A DNA stretch of 64,000 bases from Nocardioides sp. SYSU D00065 (GCF_017916425.1 NZ_JAFMSX010000005.1:1-64000); one strand, 5' to 3'; counted from the first letter of the stretch, positions 19,726 through 28,992 are shown. Numbers and translations are program-made. Notes: generated by a model not told the origin, from the letters alone.

Positions 19726-20789
19726 CGGGAGGTCTCCATCCGGTGGGTGCGGTCGGTGTCGGCCGAGCGGGAGTCGGCGGCGCTGGCGGGACCGTCCTGG
19801 CCCTCCGGGCCGTCCTGCGGGTCCTGGGTGTCGTGTCCGGTGAGGGCCAGGAAGACCTCGTCGAGCGAGGGCTTCTGCACCGTCACCGACTCGATGGTGA
19901 CGTCGCGCTCGCGCAGCGCGAGGAGTACCTCGACCGCCTGGTCGGTGCGTGTCAGCGGGACGTTGACGCGGCGCGACTCCGGGGTCAGCACCGCCTCCTC
20001 GCCCAGCAGGCGCCGGGCCTGCTCGGCGACGAGCGGCAGGAGCGCGCTGTCGGCCAGCTGCAGCTGGAGCGTGGACTGGCCCACCGAGGACTTCAGCTCG
20101 TCGGCGGTGCCCTCGGCCACCTTGCGGCCGCGGTCGATGACCGCGATCCGGTCAGCGAGCTGGTCGGCCTCGTCGAGGTACTGCGTCGTGAGCAGGACGG
20201 TGCAGCCGCTGCGGACGAGGTCGCGGATGGTGTCCCACATCTGGCCGCGCGTGCGGGGGTCCAGACCGGTGGTCGGCTCGTCGAGGAAGATCAGCGGCGG
20301 CCGGGTGAGCAGGCTCGCCGCCAGGTCGAGCCGGCGGCGCATCCCGCCGGAGAAGGCGGCGATGGGCTTCTTGGCCGCCTCGGTGAGGTCGAACTGCTCG
20401 AGCAGCTCCGCGCTCCGGGCCCGCGACTCGGTGCGGCTCAGTCCCTGCAGCCGGGCGAAGAGCCAGAGGTTCTCGGTGGCGGTGAGGTTCTCGTCGACGG
20501 ATGCGTACTGCCCCGTGACGCCGAGGAGGCGGCGTACGGCGTGCGGCTCGGCGCGCACGTCGTGGCCGAAGATGCTGGCCCGGCCCTCGTCGATGTGCAG
20601 CAGCGTGGCGAGCATCCGCATCATGGTGGTCTTGCCGGCCCCGTTGGGGCCCAGGACGCCGAACACCTCGCCGCGGCGCACCTCCAGGTCGATCCCGTCG
20701 ACGGCGCGGTGGTCGCCGAACCGCTTGACGAGACCCGTGGCGGCGACGGCCAGCTCCCGTTGGTTCTCTCGGTCGTGTCGTGTGGTCAT
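19722..20789 (-). CDS. Daunorubicin-resistance-type ABC transporter ATP-binding protein (DrrA-like)
   Basis: A 355-residue ATPase subunit. Walker A is GPNGAGKT at residues 47-54. The signature AFSGGMRRRLDLA is followed by Walker B LIFLDEPTTGLD and the switch His region LLTTQYLDEADQLADRIAV. A C-terminal extension of about 100 residues with VTVQKPSLDEVFLALTG is typical of the DrrA subfamily. ATG 20789 was chosen over a longer in-frame start at 20900, which would overlap the divergent helicase gene. The stop is coupled to the permease start. Confidence 0.9.
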   Translation of the reverse strand: MTTRHDRENQRELAVAATGLVKRFGDHRAVDGIDLEVRRGEVFGVLGPNGAGKTTMMRMLATLLHIDEGRASIFGHDVRAEPHAVRRLLGVTGQYASVDENLTATENLWLFARLQGLSRTESRARSAELLEQFDLTEAAKKPIAAFSGGMRRRLDLAASLLTRPPLIFLDEPTTGLDPRTRGQMWDTIRDLVRSGCTVLLTTQYLDEADQLADRIAVIDRGRKVAEGTADELKSSVGQSTLQLQLADSALLPLVAEQARRLLGEEAVLTPESRRVNVPLTRTDQAVEVLLALRERDVTIESVTVQKPSLDEVFLALTGHDTQDPQDGPEGQDGPASAADSRSADTDRTHRMETSR

Positions 20790-20871
20790 GGCAGCAGCGT
20801 GGGCCCGGTCGGTTTCACCGCGGTTGCGCGCCGGATGAGGGCGTGAAACCGGCGGGTGGTTGGATCGGGGC

Positions 20872-23481
20872 ATGCCCGACCGTCCCGCCCGCCTCGACAC
20901 CCGGGTCCCGACCGGCGCGGATCCCGACGCGGTCTACGACGCCTTCACCGGCTGGGTGGCCGACCAGGGGCTCGAGCTCTACCCGCATCAGGACGAGGCG
21001 GTCATCGAGCTGCTCGGGGGCAACCACGTCGTGCTGGCCACCCCGACCGGGTCCGGGAAGTCACTGGTGGCGCTCGGCGCCCACGTCGCGGCCCTGGCCC
21101 GCGACGAGGTGAGCTTCTACACCGCTCCCATCAAGGCCCTGGTCAGCGAGAAGTTCTTCTCCCTCATCGAGGTGTTCGGCGCGGAGAACGTCGGCATGCT
21201 GACCGGCGACGCGGCGGTCAACCCGGATGCGCCGATCATCTGCTGCACGGCGGAGGTGCTGGCCAACATCGCGCTGCGCGAGGGCCGTGCCGCCGACGTC
21301 GGCCTGGTGGTGATGGACGAGTTCCACTTCTACTCCGAGCACGACCGCGGCTGGGCATGGCAGGTGCCGCTGCTCGAGCTCGTCGACGCCCAGTTCCTGC
21401 TGATGTCGGCGACCCTCGGCGACGTCTCGTTCTTCGTCGAGGACCTCGCGCGGCGCACCGGTCGCGACACCGCGGTCGTCGACAACGCCGAGCGTCCGGT
21501 GCCGCTGGACTTCCGCTGGTCGATGGAGCCCCTCGACGACACGCTGGAGGAGCTCGTCACCACCGGCCAGGACCCGGTGTACGTCGTCCACTTCACGCAG
21601 GCAGCGGCCGTCGAGCACGCGACGAACCTCCTGCGGCACCCGCCCCAGCAGGTCGACAAGGAGGCGATCGCCGAGCGGATCGGGGCGTTCCGCTTCGGCG
21701 CCGGCTTCGGCAAGACCCTCTCGCGCCTGGTCCGCAACGGCATCGGCGTCCACCACGCGGGGATGCTCCCCAAGTACCGCCGCCTGGTCGAGACGCTCGC
21801 CCAGGCCGGGCTGCTGCGCGTCATCTGCGGCACCGACACCCTCGGCGTCGGCATCAACGTGCCGATCCGCACGGTCCTGTTCACCGGCCTGGCCAAGTTC
21901 GACGGCAACCGGCAGCGGGTGCTCCGCACGCGGGAGTTCCAGCAGATCGCCGGGCGCGCCGGTCGCGCGGGCTACGACACGGCCGGCTACGTCGTCGTGC
22001 AGGCGCCCGAGCACGTCATCGAGAACGAGCAGGCGAAGGCCAAGGCCGCCGCCCGGGTCGCGGCGGGGCGCAAGAAGTCCAAGGCGCAGCTGAAGAAGGC
22101 GCCCGAGGGCACCGTGGTGTGGACCGAGCAGACCTTCGACAAGCTCGTCGCCGGCGTCCCCGAGCGACTCACCAGCCGGATGAAGGTCGACAACGCGATG
22201 CTGGTCAACGTCGTGTCCCGCGAGGAGGACGCCTTCGCGGTCATGCGGCGGCTGACGACCGACAACCACGAGGACCAGCGCGGGCGGCTCCGGCTGGCGC
22301 GCCGGGCGCTGCGACTGGCGCGCTCGCTGGAGCGCACCGGCATCCTCACGCGGCTGCCCGAGGTCGACGAGCACGGCCGACGCTTCGTGCTCACCGTGGA
22401 CCTGCCCGTGGACTTCGCACTCAACCAGCCGCTGGCCCACTTCGCGCTCGCCGCCTTCGACGTCCTCGACCCGGAGTCGGAGACCTACGGCCTCGACGTC
22501 GTCTCGGTGGTCGAGGCGGTCCTCGAGGCTCCCCGCCAGATCCTGATGGCCCAGCAGCACGCCGCCCGGGGCGAGGCCATCGGCGAGATGAAGGCCGACG
22601 GCCTCGAGTACGACGAGCGGATGGCGCTGCTGGAGCAGATCACCTGGCCCCAGCCGCTGCGCGAGCTCCTCGAGGCGCTGTACGAGACCTATCGCCAGAC
22701 CCATCCCTGGCTCCGCGACGACGCCTTGGCGCCGAAGTCGATCGTGCGGGAGATGTGGGAGAACGGGATGGGGTTCACCGACTTCGTCGGCCGCTACCAG
22801 CTCGCTCGCTCCGAGGGGCTGGTGCTGCGCTACCTCACCGACGCCTACCGCACGCTGCGGCAGACCGTGCCGGAGGCGCACCGCTCGCCCGAGGTCGAGG
22901 ACGTCATCGAGTGGCTGGGGGAGACCGTGCGCCAGACCGACTCCTCCCTGCTCGACGAGTGGGAGGCGCTGTCGGACCCCGACCGGCTGTCCAGCGCGGT
23001 CGCCCACCACGAGCCGCCGCCGCCCCCGCGGCCGCTCTCGCGCCAGGAGCGGCCGTTCCGGGTGATGGTGCGCAACGCCATGTGGGCCCGGGTGGAGGCC
23101 GTCGCCCGCGACGACCTCGACACGCTCGTACGGCTCGAGCGCTCCGCCGCGGACCGCACCGACCCCCCGCGGCAGGTCGTCGTCGGCCGGTCGGTGTGGG
23201 ACGCCGCGATGGAGGGCTACTACGCCGACCACGACTCGGTGCTGACCGATGCCGACGCCCGCGGACCCGACCTGCTGGCGGTGGGGGAGGAGCGCACCGG
23301 CGAGCCGGTCGGCGCCGAGGAGGGCACGACCGCCCGGCTGCGCGACGTGCGCCAGACCATCCACGACCCCGCCGGCGACCACGACTGGGTGATCGAGGCG
23401 GTCGTCGACTGCGACGCGACGGACGAGGCCGGCGAGCTGGTGCTCGCGACGGTGTCGATGCGGCGCCTCGGCGACACCTGA
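20872..23481 (+). CDS. DEAD/DEAH-box RNA helicase with C-terminal DUF3516
   Basis: An 869-residue superfamily 2 helicase. The Q-like motif YPHQDEAVIELL leads to Walker A ATPTGSGKS at 56-64. VMDEFHFYSEHDRGW replaces a classical DEAD box, SATLGD is motif III, and motif VI is QIAGRAGRAGYD. It is Ski2-like, and the C-terminal half matches the DUF3516 extension seen in actinobacterial members. The probable role is RNA remodelling or turnover. ATG 20872 was preferred to an in-frame TTG at 20860. It is divergent from the ABC exporter. Confidence 0.85.
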   Translation: MPDRPARLDTRVPTGADPDAVYDAFTGWVADQGLELYPHQDEAVIELLGGNHVVLATPTGSGKSLVALGAHVAALARDEVSFYTAPIKALVSEKFFSLIEVFGAENVGMLTGDAAVNPDAPIICCTAEVLANIALREGRAADVGLVVMDEFHFYSEHDRGWAWQVPLLELVDAQFLLMSATLGDVSFFVEDLARRTGRDTAVVDNAERPVPLDFRWSMEPLDDTLEELVTTGQDPVYVVHFTQAAAVEHATNLLRHPPQQVDKEAIAERIGAFRFGAGFGKTLSRLVRNGIGVHHAGMLPKYRRLVETLAQAGLLRVICGTDTLGVGINVPIRTVLFTGLAKFDGNRQRVLRTREFQQIAGRAGRAGYDTAGYVVVQAPEHVIENEQAKAKAAARVAAGRKKSKAQLKKAPEGTVVWTEQTFDKLVAGVPERLTSRMKVDNAMLVNVVSREEDAFAVMRRLTTDNHEDQRGRLRLARRALRLARSLERTGILTRLPEVDEHGRRFVLTVDLPVDFALNQPLAHFALAAFDVLDPESETYGLDVVSVVEAVLEAPRQILMAQQHAARGEAIGEMKADGLEYDERMALLEQITWPQPLRELLEALYETYRQTHPWLRDDALAPKSIVREMWENGMGFTDFVGRYQLARSEGLVLRYLTDAYRTLRQTVPEAHRSPEVEDVIEWLGETVRQTDSSLLDEWEALSDPDRLSSAVAHHEPPPPPRPLSRQERPFRVMVRNAMWARVEAVARDDLDTLVRLERSAADRTDPPRQVVVGRSVWDAAMEGYYADHDSVLTDADARGPDLLAVGEERTGEPVGAEEGTTARLRDVRQTIHDPAGDHDWVIEAVVDCDATDEAGELVLATVSMRRLGDT

Positions 23482-23525
23482 GCCACTCGCCGGTGCCGGC
23501 ACAGTGGTGAAAGTGCTGGCGGAAC

Positions 23526-23541
23526 TGTCGACGTGTCGACA
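23526..23541. promoter_or_regulatory. Perfect inverted repeat (candidate operator) upstream of parA
   Basis: TGTCGAC and GTCGACA arms are separated by GT, forming a 16-bp near-palindrome 60 bp before the parA start. It is not the consensus parS sequence. It could bind the small helix-rich protein encoded second in this operon; that is inference. Confidence 0.45.
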
Positions 23542-23601
23542 AACTCCAGCGTGCTCGGCATGGTCCAATCAAGCTCCCAGACGATGCGCGAAGGAGCGGA
23601 C

Positions 23602-24639
23602 ATGAGCGTTGCGGGACCCGGTCACGGCGGCGGCAGCAGTGCCTCCGAGATGCCACCCCTCGTCCGACCACCCCGCCCCCAGCAGCACCCCGAGCCCCGC
23701 CCGACCCCTCGAGACGAGCACACCGTGACCCAGCCGCTGCCCTTCGAACGCCCCGTCCCCGCGGCGGCCGAGCCTCTCGTGGAGGTCGCGGCCGAAGCGA
23801 CCCTCGGCCCGACCGGACGGCCGATGCCGGTCTTCCCCGAGCCCACGCCGCTCACCGAGCACGGCGGCGCGCGGGTGATCTCGATGTGCAACCAGAAGGG
23901 CGGAGTGGGCAAGACCACCACCACGATCAACCTCGGCGCCTCGCTGGCCGAGCTCGGTCGCAAGGTGCTGCTCGTCGACTTCGACCCGCAGGGCTCGCTG
24001 TCCGTGGGCCTGGGCCTCAACCCGCACGAGATGGACCTCACCGTCTACAACCTGCTCATGGACCGTGAGGTCGGCCTCGACGAGGTCGTGGTGCCCTCGG
24101 GCATCGCGGGCATGGACCTGCTGCCCTCCAACATCGACCTCTCGGCGGCGGAGGTCCAGCTGGTGCACGAGGTGGCTCGCGAGCAGACCCTGCAGCGGGT
24201 GCTCGCCCCGGCGCTCGAGCACTACGACGTCGTCCTCATCGACTGCCAGCCCTCGCTCGGCCTGCTGACGGTGAACGCGCTGACCGCCTCCGACGGCGTG
24301 ATCGTCCCGCTCGAGTGCGAGTACTTCGCGCTCCGCGGGGTCGCGCTGCTCAAGACCACCATCGACAAGGTGCGCGAGCGCCTCAACCCCAAGCTGGAGA
24401 TCGACGGCGTCCTCGGCACGATGTTCGACGGCCGCACGCTCCACAGCCGCGAGGTGATGGAGCGCCTGGTCTCGGCGTGGGGCGACAAGGTGTTCCACAC
24501 CGTCATCCGCCGCACGGTGAAGTTCTCCGACGCCACGGTCGCCGGCGAGCCGATCACCTCCTACGCGTCGTCCTCGACCGGGGCCGACGCCTACCGCCAG
24601 CTCGCCAAGGAGGTGCTGACCCGGTGGCCCGCCGAGTGA
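23602..24639 (+). CDS. ParA/Soj-family ATPase
   Basis: A 345-residue chromosomal ParA-like ATPase. About 90 residues of Pro-rich N-terminal extension precede the deviant Walker A motif KGGVGKTTTTINLGASLAE starting at residue 99. Later come LLVDFDPQGSLSVGLG (Walker A'), YDVVLIDCQPSLGLLT and the ParA-type VPLECEYFALRG. It corresponds to Rv1708, the ParA homologue beside scpAB, not the parAB locus near the origin. ATG 23602 follows AAGGAG with good spacing. First gene of the scpAB operon; its stop overlaps or abuts the next start. Confidence 0.9.
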   Translation: MSVAGPGHGGGSSASEMPPLVRPPRPQQHPEPRPTPRDEHTVTQPLPFERPVPAAAEPLVEVAAEATLGPTGRPMPVFPEPTPLTEHGGARVISMCNQKGGVGKTTTTINLGASLAELGRKVLLVDFDPQGSLSVGLGLNPHEMDLTVYNLLMDREVGLDEVVVPSGIAGMDLLPSNIDLSAAEVQLVHEVAREQTLQRVLAPALEHYDVVLIDCQPSLGLLTVNALTASDGVIVPLECEYFALRGVALLKTTIDKVRERLNPKLEIDGVLGTMFDGRTLHSREVMERLVSAWGDKVFHTVIRRTVKFSDATVAGEPITSYASSSTGADAYRQLAKEVLTRWPAE

Positions 24640-24641
24640 GC

Positions 24642-24980
24642 ATGCCGGCCGCGGACGACCTGTTCCGGCCGACCTCCGACACCGAGCAGCGCGAGCAGCA
24701 GGAGCAGCGGCCGCGCCGGGTGCGTGCCGTCGCCGACGACTCCGCGGCGGCCGGTCCCCGGCGCCCCAGCGGCCGCGTCCGGCACGACGAGAAGATGACC
24801 GTGTACGTCACCGCCGACGAGCTGCTCGACATCGAGCACGCCCGACTCGCCCTGCGGCGTGAGCACGGGCTCGCGGTCGACCGCGGGCGGCTGGTGCGCG
24901 AGGCGCTCGCCCTCGTCCTGGCCGACCTCGACGCGCAGGGCGCCGACAGCGCGCTGGTGCAGCGGCTGCTCGACGAGTGA
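24642..24980 (+). CDS. Small protein with predicted ribbon-helix-helix fold, between parA and scpA
   Basis: A 112-residue protein with no certain family assignment. Residues 1-50 are charged and probably disordered. Residues 52-112 read as strand-helix-helix: KMTVYVTADELLDIEHARLA, a turn at EHGLAVDRG, then RLVREALALVLADL. This pattern is like CopG/ParG-type DNA-binding proteins that partner ParA ATPases. The start could also be GTG 24636, overlapping the parA stop as GTGA; ATG 24642 was chosen for convention. Its stop overlaps the scpA GTG. Confidence 0.72.
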   Translation: MPAADDLFRPTSDTEQREQQEQRPRRVRAVADDSAAAGPRRPSGRVRHDEKMTVYVTADELLDIEHARLALRREHGLAVDRGRLVREALALVLADLDAQGADSALVQRLLDE

Positions 24981-25870
24981 GCGGCGCCAGCGACCTCGCG
25001 CCGGGCACCGCGCTCGAGCCGGGCGGCGAGGCCCCGGCGTTCGCCGTACGCCTCGACAACTTCGAGGGTCCCTTCGACCTGCTGCTGGGACTCATCGCCA
25101 AGCACAAGCTCGACATCACCGAGGTCGCGCTGTCCCAGGTGACCGACGAGTTCATCGCGCACGTCAAGAACCTCGGCGACGCCTGGGACCTCGAGCAGAC
25201 GACCTCGTTCCTCGTGGTGGCCGCGACCCTGCTCGACCTCAAGGCGGCGCGGCTGCTGCCGCAGGGCGACGTCGAGGACGAGGAGGACCTCGCGCTGCTC
25301 GAGGCACGCGACCTGCTCTTCGCCCGGCTCATGCAGTACCGCGCGTTCAAGCAGGTGGCCTCGGTGCTCGCGGAGCGGCTGGCCGCAGAGGCCCGCAGCC
25401 ACCCGCGCGCCGTCGGCCTGGAGGAACGGTTCGCCACTCTGCTGCCGGAGGTGCTCATCGGCATCGGCCTGGACCAGTTCGCGCGGCTGGCCGCGAAGGC
25501 GATGGAGCCCAAGCCGGTCCTCGAGGTCTCGCTGCAGCACATCCACGCCGCCAAGGTGAGCGTCCGCGAGCAGGCCCAGCTGGTCGCCGACCGGCTGCGC
25601 CGCAGCGGCACGATGACGTTCCGCGCGCTGTGCGGCGACTCGCCCGACCGGCTCACCACCGTCGCGCGGTTCCTCTCGCTCCTCGAGCTGTTCCGGGAGG
25701 GCGCCGTCGGCTTCGACCAGGTGACGCCCCTCGGCGAGCTGACGGTCCGGTGGACCGGGGCGGAGGACGGCGAGGTGGACATCCAGGACGAGTTCGACGG
25801 AGCGCCACCGCCCGACGAGAATGGACCTGCGCCGTCGGCGCCCGCCGACGCGCCCGAGGAGGACCAGTGA
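24977..25870 (+). CDS. scpA: Segregation and condensation protein A (ScpA kleisin)
   Basis: A 297-residue kleisin that bridges SMC heads with ScpB. The family opening FAVRLDNFEGPFDLLLGLIAKHKLDITEVALSQVT lies near residues 22-56, and the C-terminal winged helix includes TFRALCGDSPDRLTTVARFLSLLELF. The GTG start overlaps the upstream stop and the stop overlaps the scpB GTG (GTGA), giving tight coupling from parA to scpB. SMC itself is not in the window. Confidence 0.94.
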   Translation: MSGASDLAPGTALEPGGEAPAFAVRLDNFEGPFDLLLGLIAKHKLDITEVALSQVTDEFIAHVKNLGDAWDLEQTTSFLVVAATLLDLKAARLLPQGDVEDEEDLALLEARDLLFARLMQYRAFKQVASVLAERLAAEARSHPRAVGLEERFATLLPEVLIGIGLDQFARLAAKAMEPKPVLEVSLQHIHAAKVSVREQAQLVADRLRRSGTMTFRALCGDSPDRLTTVARFLSLLELFREGAVGFDQVTPLGELTVRWTGAEDGEVDIQDEFDGAPPPDENGPAPSAPADAPEEDQ

Positions 25871-26664
25871 GCGACCAGCCCGATGCCCGCGACGAGGGCG
25901 CGGAGCCGGACGTCGACACCCTGGCCGTCGCGATCGCGGAGCTGCGGCCGGCGTTGGAGGCCATCTTGATGGTCTCGGACGAGCCGCTGGACAAGGTCCG
26001 CCTCGCCAGCGTGGTGGGCCACCCGGTCGCCGAGGTGGAGTCCGCGTTGCACGCCTTGGCCGCGGAGTACACCGAGCAGGGTCGCGGCTTCGACCTGCGC
26101 GCCGTCGCCGGCGGCTGGCGCTTCTACTCCCGGCCGGAGTTCGCCGGGGTGGTGGAGTCCTTCGTCCTCGACGGGCAGCAGGCGCGGCTCACCCAGGCCG
26201 CGCTCGAGACGCTGTCGGTCGTGGCCTACAAGCAGCCCGTCTCCCGCGCCCGGGTCTCGGCGATCCGCGGCGTCAACGTCGACGGCGTGATGCGCACCCT
26301 GCTCAACCGCGGCCTGGTCGAGGAGGCGGGCCAGGACGAGCAGAGCGGTGCCAACCTGTACCGCACCACCTCCTACTTCCTCGAGCGCATCGGCATCACC
26401 TCGCTCGAGGACCTGCCCGAGCTCGCGCCGTACCTCCCCGACATGGACGACCTCGAGGACGAGCTGGCCAGCGTCGCCGGCCTGGACGCGCCCGCCCCCG
26501 AGCCGTCTCCTGACCCGCAGCTCGAGCCGGACTCCGAACCTGCCGCCGTGCCTGATCCTGCCGCGCCTGGTCCAACCGTGCACCCGTCCCCGCACCCGTC
26601 CCCGCACCCGTCCCCGCACAGCGGCGCCGGCACCGAGCCCGACGGCGGGACGGAGATCGCATGA
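25867..26664 (+). CDS. scpB: Segregation and condensation protein B (ScpB)
   Basis: A 265-residue SMC-accessory protein of two winged-helix domains (about 20-190): ALEAILMVSDEPLDKVRLAS, then TQAALETLSVVAYKQPVSRA and IRGVNVDGVMRTLLNRGLV. The last 65 residues are Pro/Glu-rich and include three identical HPSP repeats, longer than in most ScpB proteins. GTG 25867 overlaps the scpA stop, and the rluB ATG overlaps its stop. Confidence 0.94.
   Translation: MSDQPDARDEGAEPDVDTLAVAIAELRPALEAILMVSDEPLDKVRLASVVGHPVAEVESALHALAAEYTEQGRGFDLRAVAGGWRFYSRPEFAGVVESFVLDGQQARLTQAALETLSVVAYKQPVSRARVSAIRGVNVDGVMRTLLNRGLVEEAGQDEQSGANLYRTTSYFLERIGITSLEDLPELAPYLPDMDDLEDELASVAGLDAPAPEPSPDPQLEPDSEPAAVPDPAAPGPTVHPSPHPSPHPSPHSGAGTEPDGGTEIA
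26581..26616 (+). repeat. Three perfect 12-bp tandem repeats in the scpB tail
   Basis: The unit CACCCGTCCCCG occurs three times in a row and encodes HPSP each time. It keeps the reading frame, so copy-number change would only lengthen or shorten the ScpB C-terminal tail by four residues. Confidence 0.9.
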
Positions 26665-27464
26665 AGCCGCACGACGCCCCCGACAACGACCAGCCCGCCT
26701 CGCAGCGCCCCGCCACCGACGAGGACGGGCTGATCCGACTGCAGAAGCTGCTCGCCCAGTCCGGGGTGGCCAGCCGGCGCAAGTGCGAGGAGCTGATGCT
26801 CGACGGCCTGGTCGAGGTCGACGGCGAGGTGGTCACCCGCCTCGGCACGAAGGTGGACCCGCGCACGGCCGTGATCCGCGTCGACGGCAAGCGGCTGCCG
26901 CCGATCAGCGACAAGGTCTACCTCGTGCTCAACAAGCCGCGCGGCGTCGTGTCGACGATGAGCGACCCCGAGGGCCGCCGCACGCTCGGTGACCTGGTGG
27001 CGGACCGCCCCGAGCGGCTGTTCCACGTGGGCAGGCTCGACACCGACACCGAGGGCCTGATCATCCTCACCAACGACGGCGACTTCGCGCAGCACCTCGC
27101 GCACCCCTCCCACGAGGTCGACAAGACGTACGTCGCCGAGGTCGAGGGGGAGGTGCACGTCCGCACCGTGCGCGCCCTCCTGGCGGGCGTCGAGCTCGAC
27201 GACGGCCCCGTGAGCGTCACGCACGCCCGGGTGGTCGGCGGCGACCCGCGCCGCGAGGGCAGCAACCGCTCGATCGTCGAGCTCACCATCCACGAGGGCC
27301 GCAACCGCATCGTGCGGCGGCTCCTGGAGCACGTCGGGCACCCGGTCCGCCGCCTCACCCGGACCCAGATCGGTCCGGTGACCCTCGCCCGTCTCCGGTC
27401 CGGTGAGATGCGCGAGCTGACCGTCGCCGAGCTGGGCGAGCTGATGGACAGCGCGCAGCTCTGA
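26661..27464 (+). CDS. rluB: 23S rRNA pseudouridine synthase RluB family
   Basis: A 267-residue RsuA/RluB-type pseudouridine synthase. An S4 RNA-binding domain (LIRLQKLLAQSGVASRRKCE, about residues 22-80) precedes the catalytic domain with the Asp-containing motif VGRLDTDTEGLIILTNDG and the C-terminal HEGRNRIVRRLLEHVGHPV. It probably modifies 23S rRNA near U2605. The start overlaps the scpB stop as ATGA, the actinobacterial scpA-scpB-rluB order (Rv1709-Rv1711). Confidence 0.92.
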   Translation: MKPHDAPDNDQPASQRPATDEDGLIRLQKLLAQSGVASRRKCEELMLDGLVEVDGEVVTRLGTKVDPRTAVIRVDGKRLPPISDKVYLVLNKPRGVVSTMSDPEGRRTLGDLVADRPERLFHVGRLDTDTEGLIILTNDGDFAQHLAHPSHEVDKTYVAEVEGEVHVRTVRALLAGVELDDGPVSVTHARVVGGDPRREGSNRSIVELTIHEGRNRIVRRLLEHVGHPVRRLTRTQIGPVTLARLRSGEMRELTVAELGELMDSAQL

Positions 27465-27524
27465 GCCGGCGTCGTCGCCGCACCCGGGTGGCGAGACGGC
27501 GGCGGGGCGGGCCCGCGCGCTGGC

Positions 27525-27530
27525 TAGGGT
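27525..27530 (+). promoter_or_regulatory. -10 element for leaderless aroH
   Basis: TAGGGT ends 6 nt before ATG 27537 and begins a new transcription unit after rluB. Confidence 0.5.
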
Positions 27531-27536
27531 TCGGCC

Positions 27537-27914
27537 ATGGCAGTACGAGCAGTGCGGGGCGCGACCCAGCTGGAGGAGGACTCGCGCGAGCACATGCTCG
27601 CCCGGGTCGCGGAGCTGGTCGGCGACGTGATGGAGGCCAACTCCCTCGTCGTCGACGACTTCATCTCGATCATCTTCACCGCGACGAGCGACCTGACCAG
27701 CGAGTTCCCGGCGTACGCCGCACGGCAGCTCGGGTTCTCCGACGTCCCCCTGGTCTGCGCACGCGAGCTGGAGATCGAGGGCTCGATGCCGCGGGTGGTG
27801 CGGCTGATGGCGCACGTCGAGACCGAGCTGCCCCGCGCCGAGATCACCCACGTCTACCTGCACGGCGCCGCCAACCTGCGCCGGGACCTGGCCCGGACCA
27901 CCAGCCATGACTGA
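27537..27914 (+). CDS. aroH: Chorismate mutase, AroH type
   Basis: A 125-residue monofunctional chorismate mutase of the trimeric AroH fold, converting chorismate to prephenate. The family start MAVRAVRGATQLEEDS and the later DFISIIFTATSDLTSEFPA are clear, as are the active-site-region Arg and Cys in PLVCARELEIEGSMPR and the terminal ITHVYLHGAANLRRDL. Its end overlaps the start of the prephenate dehydrogenase gene, which takes its product. Confidence 0.94.
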   Translation: MAVRAVRGATQLEEDSREHMLARVAELVGDVMEANSLVVDDFISIIFTATSDLTSEFPAYAARQLGFSDVPLVCARELEIEGSMPRVVRLMAHVETELPRAEITHVYLHGAANLRRDLARTTSHD

Positions 27915-28992
27915 GGACGCCCTGCCGGGTCTCGTCGGGCCGGTCGAGGTCGTCGGGTCCGGCCTGGTGGGCACGTCCATCGCGCTCGTGTGCCGCCGGC
28001 TCGGCCTCGACGTCGTCCTGCGCGACACCGCTGTCGAGCACGTCCGCACCGCCTCGGGGCTGGGCGCAGGCAGGCCGGTCGCGCCCGGCGACCGGCCGCA
28101 GCTCGTGGTGGTGGCGGTGCCGCCCGCTGCGATCGGCGACGCCATCGTCGACGCGCTGCGTCGCTCGGACGCCGTGGTGACCGACGTGGGCAGCGTGAAG
28201 GCGGCCCCGCTGGCAGCGGTGTCGGCCCGGGTGTCCGGCGCGGACCTCGCGAGGTACGTCGGCTCGCACCCGATGGCCGGCAGCGAGCGATCCGGCCCGC
28301 TCGCCGCGAGCGCCGCGCTGTTCGACGGACGTCCGTGGGCGGTCACGCCGCACCCCGGAGCGCATCCCGAGGCGGTCGGCCTCGTCGAGTCGCTGGTGCT
28401 GGAGTGCGGGGCCGCGCCGATCCGGATGGACCCTGACGAGCACGACCGTGCGGTGGCCCGGATCTCGCACCTGCCGCACCTCGCCGCCGTGCTCGTCGCC
28501 GGACGGCTCGCCGCGGCGCCGGCCGAGCACCTCGCGCTGTCGGGCCAAGGCGTGCGCGACGTCACCCGCGTCGCCGCGAGCGACCCGGCGCTGTGGCAGC
28601 AGATCCTCGCGGCCAACGCCACTGCCGTGCTGGACCTGCTGGCAGAGGTGCGCAGCGACCTCGACGACCTGATGACCGCGGTCGAGCAGGACCCCGGTCG
28701 GGGCCTCGTGGAGATCCTGTCGCGCGGCAACGCCGGCACCGCGGCCATCCCCGGCAAGCACGGCGGACCCGCGCGCCCGACGCGCTCCGTGTTCGTGGCC
28801 GTCCCTGACCATCCCGGCGAGCTGGCCCGCCTGTTCGGCGACGCCGGCGAGATCGGCGTCAACATCGAGGACGTGCGCATCGACCACGACCCCGCCCGGC
28901 CCGTCGGCCTGACCGAGCTGGTGGTCGAGCGTGGCAGTGCCGACCGGCTCCTCACCGCTCTCGAATCCCGCGGCTGGACCACGCACCGGTAA
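27907..28992 (+). CDS. tyrA: Prephenate dehydrogenase with ACT-like C-terminal domain
   Basis: A 361-residue NAD(P)-dependent enzyme for tyrosine synthesis. The Rossmann motif VVGSGLVGTSIALVCRRLG begins near residue 13. VTDVGSVKAAPLAAVS and the catalytic-region GSHPMAGSERSGP follow. From about residue 290 an ACT-like domain (VFVAVPDHPGELARLFGDAG) suggests feedback control by an aromatic amino acid. The ATG overlaps the aroH end by 8 nt, and the TAA stop begins the hexamer upstream of cmk. Confidence 0.92.
   Translation: MTEDALPGLVGPVEVVGSGLVGTSIALVCRRLGLDVVLRDTAVEHVRTASGLGAGRPVAPGDRPQLVVVAVPPAAIGDAIVDALRRSDAVVTDVGSVKAAPLAAVSARVSGADLARYVGSHPMAGSERSGPLAASAALFDGRPWAVTPHPGAHPEAVGLVESLVLECGAAPIRMDPDEHDRAVARISHLPHLAAVLVAGRLAAAPAEHLALSGQGVRDVTRVAASDPALWQQILAANATAVLDLLAEVRSDLDDLMTAVEQDPGRGLVEILSRGNAGTAAIPGKHGGPARPTRSVFVAVPDHPGELARLFGDAGEIGVNIEDVRIDHDPARPVGLTELVVERGSADRLLTALESRGWTTHR

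Noticed and set aside
23526-23541. Palindrome as a parS centromere site
   Set aside because: The sequence TGTCGACGTGTCGACA does not match the parS consensus TGTTTCACGTGAAACA, and no ParB gene is nearby.
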